64,000 nt of DNA from Pseudarthrobacter albicanus (GTDB lineage Bacteria > Actinomycetota > Actinomycetes > Actinomycetales > Micrococcaceae), in NCBI RefSeq assembly GCF_018224015.1, contig NZ_JAGPOT010000026.1, forward strand, positions 35,008 through 99,007. Reading direction: 5' to 3'. This document shows positions 17,092-26,203 of this stretch, piece after piece. Position numbers and translations under genes: made by a program. Each line of letters opens with the position of its first letter. Position 1 is the stretch's first letter. A model generated the notes under the pieces. The model ran no database searches, was not told where the DNA came from, and was given only the letters and a program-made list of their open reading frames with translations.

Positions 17092-17802
17092 TTATTCGCT
17101 GCGGGCGGCCTTCCGGACCGGTCCGGCAGGCAAAGCCGCTGCGGCAGCCTTGAGCTGCGCCGACATGTCCCGGACCGCGGTCAGCGTTCCGCGGACCGTG
17201 CCGGTCACTTTCGACTTGCCGGTGCGCGGGGCGTATGGCACCGGGGTTTCCCTGATCCGCCAGCCTTGCCGGCTCGCCTTGAGGAACATTTCCAGCGGGT
17301 AGCCGCTGCGGCGGTCTTCCAGCTCCAGGGACAGCAATCCGGCACGGCGCGCTGCCCGCATCGGTCCGAGGTCCGTCACCCGTTCCCCGGTCAGGCGCCG
17401 GAGCCGCCACGCCAGGACAAGATTGGCCAGGCGGGCGTGCAGCGGCCACGAGCCGCGCTGCGGCTGGCGGCTGCCCAGCACAAGGTCGGCGCTGCCGTCC
17501 ATGACGGGAGCGAGAAGCTCCGGCAGTTGCGCCGGGTCCAGTGAGCCGTCGCAGTCGCAAAAGGCGACGAATTCCGCCGTGGCGGCGAGGAGGCCGGCAT
17601 GGGCGGCGGCCCCAAAGCCCCGGCGTTCCTCCCTCACCACGACGGCGCCCAGGCTGGCCGCCAGTTCGGCCGAACCGTCGGTGGAGCCGTTGTCTACGAC
17701 GATGGCACGGTACCCCTCCGGCACGCGGGACAGCACCCAAGGCAGGGCGTCCAACTCGTTCAAACACGGTAGGACCACATTCGCGATGGTCACGTCACTC
17801 AC
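17092..17802 (-). CDS. Family 2 glycosyltransferase
   Basis: The 236-residue protein has the GT2 nucleotide-sugar motifs: VVLPCLNELDALPWVL at the N-terminus, IVVDNGSTDGS, and FCDCDGSLDP as the metal-binding DXD region. GYPLEMFLKASRQGWRI follows near the acceptor site. There is no large membrane domain, so it resembles polyprenyl-phosphate sugar synthases. It is the first gene of the leftward trio. The start is a GTG at 17802. Confidence 0.9.
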   Translation of the reverse strand: MSDVTIANVVLPCLNELDALPWVLSRVPEGYRAIVVDNGSTDGSAELAASLGAVVVREERRGFGAAAHAGLLAATAEFVAFCDCDGSLDPAQLPELLAPVMDGSADLVLGSRQPQRGSWPLHARLANLVLAWRLRRLTGERVTDLGPMRAARRAGLLSLELEDRRSGYPLEMFLKASRQGWRIRETPVPYAPRTGKSKVTGTVRGTLTAVRDMSAQLKAAAAALPAGPVRKAARSE

Positions 17803-17947
17803 CTCTCAAGGCTACGTTTCCCGCGGCGTTGCTTCGCCCGGGATTCCTTACGGAATACGCACGGAAAAGTGCCACAGACCCCCAAGGGGAGCCGTGGCAC
17901 TTCCCGCCGGTGCAGACCATGCATCCGGCAGGTTCTCCCGGTGCGGA

Positions 17948-18616
17948 CTACTTGGCGTTGACAGTGATCTTGGCAACGCCGACGAGCATGCCGGCCTTCA
18001 CGGCGTCGGTCTTGAAGGTCTTGTTCAGCAGGCCGGCGGCGGTGTCGGAGATCAGCACGCGGGTGCCCTCGAGGATGGCGGTGTCGCCCGCGGCCTGGAG
18101 CGGCTTCAGGGTGGAGCCGTCGAGGTTGAAGATGTAGGCCTGCTTCGCGGCGACCGTGCCGTTCACGGCAACGTCACCGTAGAGCTTGGAGGTGCCCGGG
18201 TCGATGGTGAAGTTGGTCAAATCCACCTTGGTGTCACCGGCGGTGAGGGAGAACCCGGAGCCGGCGTGGCTGATCAGGCCCTGGACGTAGGGGCGGTAGG
18301 CCTTGGCGGGGTCGTAGTAGTCGACCTTGCCGCTGGTGATCGGGAAGATGAGCGAGCCGTCGGTCAGCGCGGCGGTGCCGACGACGCCCGGAGTCAGTTT
18401 CAGGGTCTCGAGGGCCTTGGCGAAGGAGGCATCCAGCTTCACCGCGGTGGATACCCCGGTCAGTGCCGGGATGGACGCCAGCGGCTTCGGTATTTCGGCC
18501 GACGCGGAGGAGGATGAGGTGGTCGGGGCGTTGTTGGCCGGGCTGCAGGCGGCCAGCGAGAACATCAGGGAACCGGCGGCTGCGATTCCGGCGAAGGTCT
18601 TGATTGATGTACGCAT
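17948..18616 (-). CDS. Secreted lipoprotein of unknown function
   Basis: The 222-residue protein has a lipoprotein signal peptide (MRTSIKTFAGIAAAGSLMFS followed by the lipobox LAAC), a Ser/Thr/Ala linker, and a roughly 180-residue extracellular domain rich in beta-type sequence. I do not recognise the domain. Its start at 18616 is fixed by AAAGGAGT on the minus strand. The ribosome binding site lies just downstream of a 13-bp tandem duplication and a strong palindrome, so expression may be regulated at the RNA or operator level. It stands alone, divergent from a membrane-protein gene. Confidence 0.82.
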   Translation of the reverse strand: MRTSIKTFAGIAAAGSLMFSLAACSPANNAPTTSSSSASAEIPKPLASIPALTGVSTAVKLDASFAKALETLKLTPGVVGTAALTDGSLIFPITSGKVDYYDPAKAYRPYVQGLISHAGSGFSLTAGDTKVDLTNFTIDPGTSKLYGDVAVNGTVAAKQAYIFNLDGSTLKPLQAAGDTAILEGTRVLISDTAAGLLNKTFKTDAVKAGMLVGVAKITVNAK

Positions 18617-18627
18617 TGGTGTACTCC

Positions 18628-18653
18628 TTTTTGTCATTGATTTTTGTCATTGA
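18628..18653. repeat. Perfect 13-bp tandem duplication in the lipoprotein leader
   Basis: TTTTTGTCATTGA occurs twice head to tail immediately upstream of the lipoprotein ribosome binding site. It changes leader length and may have arisen by slippage. Confidence 0.85.
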
Positions 18654-18677
18654 TTCGTGCTCTGCCTGTCCCCGCGG

Positions 18678-18704
18678 CTGAGGGTTCATGCCATGAACCC
18701 TCAG
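18678..18704. promoter_or_regulatory. Perfect 13-bp inverted repeat upstream of the lipoprotein gene
   Basis: CTGAGGGTTCATG at 18678-18690 and its exact reverse complement at 18692-18704 are separated by one base. The flanks CCCCGC and GGGGC extend the pairing with one bulge. It lies about 60-90 bp upstream of the lipoprotein start. It could be an operator, an mRNA hairpin in the leader, or a dispersed repeat. Confidence 0.6.
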
Positions 18705-18847
18705 CGGGGCCGGTGTTTGTCTGTCAGGAGTACTTCGATATCAGCCACACCGTGGATGGGTTGTGCAAAGACTGTGGCCGTTCCGTTACACGGTGAGGCG
18801 CGGGGGAGGGCGGGTTCCATACCGCCGGGCCTCGGTAGGCTGTGCAA

Positions 18848-19333
18848 ATGACGACTGACTTTGCGGTGGGCCTCGCCGTCGTTGTCCTGCTGTTGTTACT
18901 CGCGCGGCTTATGGTTCCGGGACTGCCCCCGAAAAGCCTGGCAGCCCGGCTCACTCCCGTGGACGCCGGGCTGGCGGCGGCAGGTATCGCCGGCCTGGTT
19001 CTTCATTGCGCTTCGATGTTCTTTGAGCCCGTGGTCAGTTCTTTTCCGGGGAGCGCGGCCGTGATCAGCCAGATCAATTCGATGGGCCCGGCAAGCGTGA
19101 TCTGGTATATCGTTCCGTCACTTCTGCTTCTTGCCGGCCTTCGGCGACAAAACACTGCGGTCCTGGCTGTTTTAGCCGTTGCGCTGCTTACAGTTGGCGT
19201 CACCATGTATGACGGCGCGGCACTCTGGATACACCTGGACGCCGTCTTTGCCGCTGGTGTCGTGACCGCGGCGATCCTGTTCCTTCTTTTGGTGCCACCG
19301 TGGCGGACCCGGCCGGAGTCCTTTCGGCGCTGA
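18848..19333 (+). CDS. Four-helix integral membrane protein of unknown function
   Basis: The 161-residue product is almost entirely hydrophobic, with four predicted helices starting with LAVVVLLLLLARLMV and ending with VVTAAILFLLLVPPW. The tail is basic (RTRPESFRR). I do not recognise a named family. The ATG at 18848 has only a weak upstream site; a GTG two codons earlier is possible. The stop codon is embedded in a perfect 18-bp palindrome that could terminate transcription. Confidence 0.7.
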   Translation: MTTDFAVGLAVVVLLLLLARLMVPGLPPKSLAARLTPVDAGLAAAGIAGLVLHCASMFFEPVVSSFPGSAAVISQINSMGPASVIWYIVPSLLLLAGLRRQNTAVLAVLAVALLTVGVTMYDGAALWIHLDAVFAAGVVTAAILFLLLVPPWRTRPESFRR

Positions 19334-19347
19334 CCACCGGTGGTCAG
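19330..19347 (+). terminator. Perfect palindrome at the stop codon, possible terminator
   Basis: CTGACCACC pairs with GGTGGTCAG with no spacer. The stop codon of the membrane-protein gene is inside it. No clear T-run follows, so it may instead be an mRNA end-protecting structure. Confidence 0.4.
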
Positions 19348-19501
19348 GCTTGCCTGCCGATTATTGGCCCTCCGGCGGAACCAGGAACGGCGAGCTCTCC
19401 GGGCACGGCGTCGCCTTCCCGCCGCTGCTCGACGCTCCGCACTCGAACAGGTGACCCAGTACCCTCGCAACGATTGATACGCAGGAGCTTTCAATGACCC
19501 G

Positions 19502-19515
19502 AAAATAAGTATTTT
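19502..19515 (+). promoter_or_regulatory. AT-rich palindrome upstream of the dioxygenase operon
   Basis: AAAATA and TATTTT flank a two-base centre in a region (19334-19646) that otherwise lacks genes and is followed by the dioxygenase operon. The AT-rich patch at about 19500-19560 is the likely promoter zone. An IclR-type regulator could bind the palindrome, but this is inference from location only. Confidence 0.4.
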
Positions 19516-19646
19516 ACTTCACTCAATTCCAGGTCTAGCGTAGTTACATATGAAGATGTGAGACAGGGCACAGCGGCCCGGGGTCCCGCATCCACCGGCC
19601 GGGGAACCGGCCACCGTAGATATCGTGCATCGACAAAGGAGTCGTC

Positions 19647-20495
19647 ATGACGACGGAATCCCAGGCCACCGCCGCCGCTTCGGGCGCAGGGGCAACAGCC
19701 CGCTTCAGGGAGAACAAGCACGTCGAAGGCGCCACCAGCCAGGAGCGGGTCAGCGCCCTCGCCGGCCGGCTCGTCAAGGCCGTCAATGACATCGTCACGG
19801 ACGAGAAGGTCACGTACGACGAATACAACGCCTTCAAGGCCTGGCTCATCAGCGTCGGCGAAACCGGCGAATGGCCGCTGTTCCTGGACGTCTGGGTGGA
19901 GCACTCCGTCGAGGAGGTCGCCAACGCCAACCGGCACGGCTCCAAGGGCACCATCGAGGGCCCGTACTACATCCCGGATGCCCCCTCCCAGCAGAGCCCC
20001 GCGACGCTGCCGATGCGCGAGGACGAGCCGGGCACGCCGCTGCTGTTCCAGGGCGAGGTCAGGAACGTTGCCGGCGAAGCGCTGGCCGGTGCCCTGATCG
20101 AGATCTGGCACGCCGATGACCTGGGCTTCTACTCCCAGTTCGCCCCGGGCCTGCCGGAATGGAACCTCCGCGGCTCCATCACCGCCGATGAGCAGGGCAA
20201 GTTCCAGATCAACACCGTCCAGCCCGCGCCGTACCAGATCCCCACGGACGGCGCCTGCGGAGCCCTGATCTCGGCCGCCGGCTGGCACGCCTGGCGCCCG
20301 GCCCATATCCACCTGAAGGTCTCGGCTGCCGAGCACCTGCCCATCACCACCCAGCTCTACTTCGAAGGCGACAAGCACATCGCCGACGACATCGCCTCGG
20401 CCGTGAAGCCGGAACTCGTCCTCGCCCCCACAGGCCGTACCGACGGCGCAGGCCGTGAAGTCACCTACGACTTCATCCTCGACCCGCAGGACTGA
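19647..20495 (+). CDS. Intradiol (catechol-type) 1,2-dioxygenase
   Basis: The enzyme would open a catechol ring between its hydroxyls using non-haem Fe(III), giving a cis,cis-muconate. The 282-residue product has the N-terminal helical dimerisation domain and then GPYYIPDAP (ligand Tyr), EIWHADDLGFYSQF (second Tyr), NLRGSI, PAPYQIPTDG, and the His-X-His pair in WRPAHIHLKVSA. This pattern resembles catechol 1,2-dioxygenases of Gram-positive soil bacteria; hydroxyquinol or chlorocatechol cannot be excluded. The ATG at 19647 is preceded by AAAGGAG. The next two genes encode a flavin monooxygenase system, which would make the catechol. Confidence 0.9.
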   Translation: MTTESQATAAASGAGATARFRENKHVEGATSQERVSALAGRLVKAVNDIVTDEKVTYDEYNAFKAWLISVGETGEWPLFLDVWVEHSVEEVANANRHGSKGTIEGPYYIPDAPSQQSPATLPMREDEPGTPLLFQGEVRNVAGEALAGALIEIWHADDLGFYSQFAPGLPEWNLRGSITADEQGKFQINTVQPAPYQIPTDGACGALISAAGWHAWRPAHIHLKVSAAEHLPITTQLYFEGDKHIADDIASAVKPELVLAPTGRTDGAGREVTYDFILDPQD

Positions 20496-20624
20496 CTCCC
20501 CGGTCCGGTGCACGGCAGCACTCCATTACCGGCGGGCGGGGGTATTTCCGCCAGCCGCCATCCAACCCACACGGCCTGCCCTGATGCCGTGTTGCCAAAA
20601 TCAGGCCAACAAAAGGAGTCGCCA

Positions 20625-21203
20625 GTGACTCAGGAAGCAATCAAGGCCGCCATTGATACCCGCGAACTGCGCCACGCCTTCGGCACGTTCGCCACCGGAG
20701 TCACGGTGGTCACGTGCCGGTCGGAGGATGGTGTCCCGCATGGTGCCACTGTCAACGCGTTCACCGCCGTGTCGCTGGATCCGCCGCTCGCCCAGGTCAC
20801 ACTGACCCGCACCTCGCGGGCCGCCCGTTATCTCGAAGGTGCCCCGTTCGCCATCAACATCCTCTCCCTCGAGCAGATGGACGTTGCCCTGCACTTCGCC
20901 GGCAAGGTCATGACAGAGGAGCCCGAGTGGGCCCTGGACGGCAACGTCCCCGTCCTGACGAAGAACGCAGCCACCCTGGAATGCCGGCCCTGGAACATCT
21001 ACGACGGCGGCGACCACATCATCGTCGTCGGCGAGGTCATCGCCATGGAGATCACCAGGCGCGAACCGCTGCTGTTTTTCGGCGGGAAGTTCCGCCAGAT
21101 CGGACGCCTTGTCGAAGGGGCGCCCTGGGACCACTCCGGTGACGCCCCCGAATCGGGCTGGTTCGCCGGCGCCCGTTCCTTCAAGCCCTTTACCAGCCTT
21201 TAG
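20625..21203 (+). CDS. Flavin reductase component of a two-component monooxygenase
   Basis: The 192-residue protein belongs to the FMN-binding split-barrel reductases: [35 protein letters not shown] and the closing GGKFRQIG are diagnostic. It would supply reduced FAD or FMN from NAD(P)H to the oxygenase encoded next. The GTG at 20625 follows AAAAGGAG, and there is a 129-bp gap after the dioxygenase gene. Length and order match the small component of phenol or 4-hydroxyphenylacetate hydroxylases. Confidence 0.9.
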   Translation: MTQEAIKAAIDTRELRHAFGTFATGVTVVTCRSEDGVPHGATVNAFTAVSLDPPLAQVTLTRTSRAARYLEGAPFAINILSLEQMDVALHFAGKVMTEEPEWALDGNVPVLTKNAATLECRPWNIYDGGDHIIVVGEVIAMEITRREPLLFFGGKFRQIGRLVEGAPWDHSGDAPESGWFAGARSFKPFTSL

Positions 21204-21231
21204 CCCTGCCACATACCTGAAAGGAACGATC

Positions 21232-22827
21232 ATGACCGAGGCCACGGATCAGGTTCCCTCGTCCACTCCGTCGATGGATGAGAGGACCACCCCTGCCAAC
21301 CCTAAGATGCCGATGACGGGGGATGAATACATCGCCTCCCTCCAGGATGACCGGGAGGTGTGGATCTATGGTGAGCGGGTCAAGGACGTCACCACGCATC
21401 CGGCGTTCCGGAACTCCATCCGGATGGTGGCCCGGCTCTATGATGCGATGCACAAACCCGAGCTGCAGGACAAGCTGATGGTGCCCACGGACACCGGGTC
21501 CGGGGGCAAGACGATGTCCTACTTCCGCACCCCGCACAGTGTCGAGGACCTCAAGCAGGACCGGACCGCGATCGAGACGTGGGCGCGGATGAGCTACGGC
21601 TGGCTGGGGCGTTCCCCGGACTACAAGGCGGCCTTCCTGGGCACCCTGGGCGGGATGCCGGACTTCTACGAGCCGTTCCAGGAGAACGCGAAGCGCTGGT
21701 ACAAGGAGTCCCAGGAGAAGGTCCTGTACTGGAACCACGCGATCATCAACCCGCCGGTGGACCGGCACCTGCCGCCGGACGAGGTCGGCGATGTGTTCAT
21801 GAAGGTCGAGAAGGAGACCGACTCGGGCGTCATCGTCTCCGGCGCGAAGGTCGTCGCTACCGGCTCGGCGATCACCAACTACAACTTCATCGCCCATTAC
21901 GGGCTGCCGATCAAGCGCAAGGAATTCGCGCTGATCTGCACCGTCCCGATGGACGCGCCCGGCGTGAAGCTGATCAGCCGGGCCTCCTACAGCCACCAGG
22001 TCGCCGTGATGGGAACCCCGTTCGACTATCCGCTCTCGAGCCGGCTGGACGAGAACGACTCCGTGTTCGTCTTCGACAAGGTCCTGATCCCGTGGGAGAA
22101 CGTGTTCGCCTACGGGGACGTGGAGAAGATCAACAACTTCTTCCCGCAGACGGGCTTCATCAACCGCTTCACCTTCCAGGGCGTGATCCGCCTTGCCACC
22201 AAGCTTGATTTCATCGCCGGTCTGCTGATGAAGGCCCTGGAGATCGCCGGGACCCAGGACTTCCGCGGCGTCCAGACCCGCGTCGGGGAGGTCCTGGGCT
22301 GGCGGAACATGTTCTACGCGCTGATCGACGGGATGACATTCAACCCGGACCCGGGCCCGAACGGGACCGTGCTGCCCAAGCTGGACTACGGCCTGTCCTA
22401 CCGGATGTTCATGTCCATCGGCTACCCGCGGATCAAGGAGATCATCGAACAGGACGTCGCGTCCGGACTCATCTACGTGAACTCGTCCGCGCTGGACTTC
22501 AAGACCCCGGAGATCCGGCCGTACCTGGACAAGTACGTCCGCGGTTCCGACGGCGTCGAGGCCGTGGACCGGGTGAAGCTGATGAAGCTGCTCTGGGATT
22601 CCATCGGCACCGAATTCGGCGGCCGGCACGAACTCTACGAGCGGAACTACTCCGGCAACCACGAGAACGTGAAGGCAGAAATCCTCTTCGCCGCGCAGGC
22701 GCAGGGCACCACGGACTACATGAAGGGCTTCGCGGACCAGTGCCTGGCCGAATACGACCTGGACGGCTGGACCGTCCCGGACCTGATCAGCAACGACGAC
22801 GTCAGCATCTTCCTCAAACGCGGCTGA
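21232..22827 (+). CDS. Flavin-dependent phenol/4-hydroxyphenylacetate hydroxylase, oxygenase component (HpaB family)
   Basis: The 531-residue product has the full length of the HpaB/PheA1 family: N-terminal helices ([20 protein letters not shown]), a central beta domain ([35 protein letters not shown]) and the C-terminal helical bundle ([20 protein letters not shown]). Such oxygenases add a hydroxyl ortho to a phenolic OH using reduced flavin from the reductase. Next to an intradiol dioxygenase the simplest reading is phenol to catechol to muconate. The ATG at 21232 follows GAAAGGAA. The muconate-processing genes are not in the window. Confidence 0.88.
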   Translation: MTEATDQVPSSTPSMDERTTPANPKMPMTGDEYIASLQDDREVWIYGERVKDVTTHPAFRNSIRMVARLYDAMHKPELQDKLMVPTDTGSGGKTMSYFRTPHSVEDLKQDRTAIETWARMSYGWLGRSPDYKAAFLGTLGGMPDFYEPFQENAKRWYKESQEKVLYWNHAIINPPVDRHLPPDEVGDVFMKVEKETDSGVIVSGAKVVATGSAITNYNFIAHYGLPIKRKEFALICTVPMDAPGVKLISRASYSHQVAVMGTPFDYPLSSRLDENDSVFVFDKVLIPWENVFAYGDVEKINNFFPQTGFINRFTFQGVIRLATKLDFIAGLLMKALEIAGTQDFRGVQTRVGEVLGWRNMFYALIDGMTFNPDPGPNGTVLPKLDYGLSYRMFMSIGYPRIKEIIEQDVASGLIYVNSSALDFKTPEIRPYLDKYVRGSDGVEAVDRVKLMKLLWDSIGTEFGGRHELYERNYSGNHENVKAEILFAAQAQGTTDYMKGFADQCLAEYDLDGWTVPDLISNDDVSIFLKRG

Positions 22828-22845
22828 CCGGGCCACACCCGGAAG

Positions 22846-23490
22846 CACCCAGGAAACCCCGCCGCCTGCTCTCGGCGCTGGCGTTTGGAGGGTTCTGTAT
22901 CCAGGACCACGAGCGGCGCTACCGGCCCGGGCCGGCCCTGTGGGGCCATGCGGCGGAGGTGTTCACTGTCCAGTTGCTGCGGGAACGTGCCCGCGGTGCG
23001 CTGGCGGCCCTGTATGCGGCTGTTGGCGAAACCGTACAACTCATGGTGCTGCGCGGCGGGAACGTGCAGTCTATCGACGGGATCGAATCGGATTCCTCGT
23101 TGCGGGTGGGAATGATTCTCGGTGCCCAGATGCCGGCGTTTGTCTCCGCCGGGGGAATGCCATGCTGGCACAGCTCAGCAATGAGGAGCTTGACGAGCTC
23201 TACCGGAATGGCCTGCCATCGTGGCCCACGGGGAGGATCACTTCGTTGGCGATGCTCAAGAGGAGCATGACAAGGGTCCGGCGCGCGGAATTCGGCACAA
23301 AACTTCGAGGAGACGGAGCAGGGGCTGGTCGGCCTGGGCGTCAGCGTGAACGACACCGCGGACCAGCCGATAGCCGCCCTGACGACGGCGACGCCCAGCA
23401 TCCGGTTCCGGCGGGCGGAGATGCCCGCCTACGTCGACGCCCTGCGGGCCGCAGCCGCAACAGTCGAGCAACAGCTGCAGCAGGCATGCC
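22846..23490 (+). pseudogene. Decayed IclR-family regulator
   Basis: The effector-binding half of an IclR protein can be followed through three frames. RRLLSALAFGGFCIQDHERR through QLMVLRGGNVQSIDGIES comes first, then a break near 23150. LAQLSNEELDELYRNGLPSWP follows to a second break near 23300. Then come NFEETEQGLVGLGVSVND and IAALTTATPSIRFRRAEMP. The N-terminal helix-turn-helix is missing. The remnant aligns along its whole length with the intact IclR gene at 23796-24590 on the other strand, so it is a dead paralogue that may once have regulated the dioxygenase operon. Confidence 0.85.
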
Positions 23491-23557
23491 CTAGCGGGTG
23501 CGCGGCCGGAAGGTGTGCGGCCCTGAAAGGTGTGCTGCGGCCGTTCCACACAGGCAA

Positions 23558-23596
23558 AAGCCGGTCCGGTCACCCAGCGGATGACCGGACCGGCTT
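23558..23596 (-). terminator. Strong terminator for the leftward IclR transcript
   Basis: A perfect 15-bp stem (AAGCCGGTCCGGTCA with its complement) closes a 9-base loop. Read leftward, the stem runs into TTTT and then GCC. It lies 200 bp beyond the IclR stop codon. No rightward gene obviously needs it, except the end of the decayed IclR copy. Confidence 0.7.
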
Positions 23597-23795
23597 GTCC
23601 AGCGAGAGTTTGTACGCCCTAGTGCTGGTGTGAGGCGTCGTGCGCGCTTGCAGGCGCCGGTGCTGCAGCCGATCCGGAAATACTGCCCGTGATCCAGGAC
23701 ATCATTCCGCTGTGCGCAATAAACGCCCGGGTTGGCTCGGCGCCCGGCCGTTCCGGGCCGGCCGTGGTGCGGGCGGCGTCCGCCGGAAGCCCGTG

Positions 23796-24590
23796 TCAGG
23801 TGCCGGGCAGCGGGCGGCTGTCGGCTGCCGCCGCGAGCAGGCCACTTTCCGTCGCGGCTGCCGCCTCCCGCAGCGCCTTGACGTACTCGGGGATCGAGGC
23901 CTTCCTGAACCTCGCCGTGGGGATGGCCGTCGTATACGCGGCGACGGGCTTTCCGATGGCGTCCCTGATGCAGACACCCAGGCCGCTCACCCCCTGCTCC
24001 GTCTCCTCCAGGTTCGCTGCGTAGCCTGCCTTGCGGACGGCCGCCAGTTGGCGCTTGAGTGCGGGCAGGCTATGGATCCTGGCGGTGGGCCACGGCGTCA
24101 GGCCGCCGCGGTAGATCTGCTCCACTTCCACGTTGCCGAGCTCGGCCAGGATCGCCTTACCTCCGGCGGAGCAGTAGGCCGGCATGAGATCCCCCATCCT
24201 GGCTTTGACGCGGAGGACCTCTTCGGACTCGATGCCGTCGATGAAACGGATGTTGGGGCCCGTGAGCACCATGAGCTGGACGGTGTCGTTGATGTCTTCA
24301 TGAAGTTTCAGCAAGGATGGCCGGGCCACCTGCCGCAACTGGTTCACCGAGAAATGACTCTCGCCCTGAGGGGCCAGCTGGGGCCCGGCGCGGTACCGCC
24401 GCTCCCGGTCTTGCACCGCGAAGTCCCTGGCGACGAGGGCGCCGAGCAGTCTGTGGGCAGTCGAGGGTGCCACGCCCAGGCGTTCTCCTGCGGACTTGAC
24501 GCTCATCACCTCCCCGCCGCGAAGGCTGACGAGCAGCTGGAGGGCGCGGTCAACTGATTCGAGCTTCGAGGGAGTGTCGGAATTTCGCAT
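23796..24590 (-). CDS. IclR-family transcriptional regulator
   Basis: The 264-residue protein has an N-terminal winged helix (SVDRALQLLVSLRGG, VKSAGERLGVAPSTAHRLLGAL) and the C-terminal effector-binding domain (FIDGIESEEVLRVKARMGDLMPAYCSAGGKAILAEL, ETEQGVSGLGVCIRD). IclR proteins usually control the adjacent catabolic operon in response to an aromatic acid or related effector. It diverges from the AAHS transporter operon with a 204-bp shared control region. A decayed paralogue lies next door. The TGA stop is followed by 58 sense codons in the same frame before TAG, ending in a short His-rich tail. Confidence 0.92.
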   Translation of the reverse strand: MRNSDTPSKLESVDRALQLLVSLRGGEVMSVKSAGERLGVAPSTAHRLLGALVARDFAVQDRERRYRAGPQLAPQGESHFSVNQLRQVARPSLLKLHEDINDTVQLMVLTGPNIRFIDGIESEEVLRVKARMGDLMPAYCSAGGKAILAELGNVEVEQIYRGGLTPWPTARIHSLPALKRQLAAVRKAGYAANLEETEQGVSGLGVCIRDAIGKPVAAYTTAIPTARFRKASIPEYVKALREAAAATESGLLAAAADSRPLPGT

Positions 24591-24691
24591 AGCAGAATCT
24601 TTGCACAGTGCGATCGCCTCAGGCCAGGGGCGGTGGATCCCAACTGTTCAGTAGCGGCGAGAGCTCCAGTGGTGGGACCCGGTGAAGATGA

Positions 24692-24706
24692 TTTCGCTAG
24701 TCGAAA
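24692..24706. promoter_or_regulatory. Candidate IclR operator in the divergent promoter region
   Basis: TTTCG and CGAAA flank a 5-base spacer, with A/T flanks, about 90 bp before the transporter start and 100 bp before the IclR start. Length and half-site spacing suit an IclR dimer. No experimental consensus was used. Confidence 0.4.
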
Positions 24707-24794
24707 TTTCAAACAGAATCGTGGACGGCTGCGAAACGCTGTGACTACGATCACTGTGTTGCCCAAAAAACTTTTACGTACCAGGAAAGAAGAC

Positions 24795-26144
24795 ATGGAC
24801 GTCTTAACCCAGATCCGCCAGTCGCGGATGACCCGCTTCCAGGTCATGGCCGTGGCGATCGCCTTGACGCTGATCCTCATCGACGGATTCGATGTGGCCG
24901 TGATGGCCTACGCAGCCCCGAGCCTCTCCCGGGCCTGGGGACTGGACCCGGTCACCCTGGGCTTCCTGCTCAGCGCCAGCCTCTTCGGCATGGCAGCCGG
25001 TTCCATCTTCCTGACCCCGCTCGCGGACAAGATCGGGCGCCGGAAGCTCGCGCTGATTTCCCTGGTCATCATCAGCATCGGCATGGTCCTCTCGGTCTTC
25101 GCCGCGGACGCGATGCAGCTGATGGCCTTCCGGATCGTCACCGGCCTGGGCGTGGGCGGCATGATGGCCAACCTGAACGTGCTCGTCTCCGAGTACTCCT
25201 CTGACAAGCGGCGCGGCACGATCATCGGGATCTACGCTGCCGGCTATCCGATCGGCGCCACCGTCGGCGGACTCGTGGCGGCGCCGCTGATCCCGCTCTA
25301 CGGCTGGCAGGCAGTGTTCATCGTCGGTGCCGCCCTGACGGTGCTGATGCTGCTCATCTCCTGGCGTTTCCTGCCCGAGTCCCTCGACTACCTGCTGACC
25401 CGCCGCCCGGCAGGTGCCCTGCCCAGGATCAACGGCATCCTGGCCAAGATCGGCCGCCCGGCGCTGAACGACCTGCCCGCCCTCCCCGAAGCCGTCCGCC
25501 AGCAGAGCGCCGTGGCTGAGATCCTGGGCAGGCCCACGCGTTTCCGCACCCTGGCGTTGTGGATCGGGTACGCCTGCCTGGTCGCCGCCTACTACTTCGC
25601 GAACACCTGGACGCCGAAGATTGTCGCGGCGGCCTCTGGCAATGATTCCCTGGGCGTGACCATCGGCGTGATCGCCAACGCCGGCGGCATTCTCGGCTGC
25701 TTCATCTTCAGTGCCCTGGCCATCAAGTTCCGCAGCCGCCCGCTGCTGGTGTGGGCCCTGGGCGCCGCCGCCGCAGCCTACCTGCTGTTCGGCGTTGTGT
25801 TCACGCAGATCAGCGTCGCCATCGTCGTGGCCCTGTTCCTGGGCATCCTCACCACGGCCGGGATCGCCGGCTTCTACGCCGTCGCACCGGACATCTACAC
25901 TGCGCGGGCCCGGGCCACGGGCATCGGCTGGATGATCGGCCTGGGGCGCCTGGTCTCCATCGTCGCGCCGATCCTCGTGGGTTACCTGATCTCCGGCGGG
26001 TGGCAGCCGGAGAGGATCTTCTTCCTCTTCGCCATCCCGCTGGCCGCATCGGCCCTGTGCGTCGTGTCGCTGGGCATCTCCCTGAAGCGCACGCAGCCGC
26101 CGGCGCTTGCCGACGCCGCCGTCGCCCCCACCGCCGCTGCCTGA
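24795..26144 (+). CDS. Aromatic acid:H+ symporter (AAHS family MFS)
   Basis: The 449-residue protein has twelve membrane helices and the AAHS hallmark in the first helix (ILIDGFDVAVMAYAAP, with the paired Asp residues). The MFS loop motif DKIGRRKLAL lies between helices 2 and 3. Family members import benzoate-type acids with protons. The ATG at 24795 is preceded by AGGAAAG; an earlier in-frame start at 24633 would add non-hydrophobic sequence. It is the first gene of an operon with a CoA ligase, an amidohydrolase and an SDR, so its cargo is probably the carboxylic acid they degrade. Confidence 0.9.
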   Translation: MDVLTQIRQSRMTRFQVMAVAIALTLILIDGFDVAVMAYAAPSLSRAWGLDPVTLGFLLSASLFGMAAGSIFLTPLADKIGRRKLALISLVIISIGMVLSVFAADAMQLMAFRIVTGLGVGGMMANLNVLVSEYSSDKRRGTIIGIYAAGYPIGATVGGLVAAPLIPLYGWQAVFIVGAALTVLMLLISWRFLPESLDYLLTRRPAGALPRINGILAKIGRPALNDLPALPEAVRQQSAVAEILGRPTRFRTLALWIGYACLVAAYYFANTWTPKIVAAASGNDSLGVTIGVIANAGGILGCFIFSALAIKFRSRPLLVWALGAAAAAYLLFGVVFTQISVAIVVALFLGILTTAGIAGFYAVAPDIYTARARATGIGWMIGLGRLVSIVAPILVGYLISGGWQPERIFFLFAIPLAASALCVVSLGISLKRTQPPALADAAVAPTAAA

Positions 26145-26203
26145 GCAGCACCAACAGCCCCCATCCCCAGAAACACCCGGAAACACCCCCGAAGGAAAAC
26201 CTC

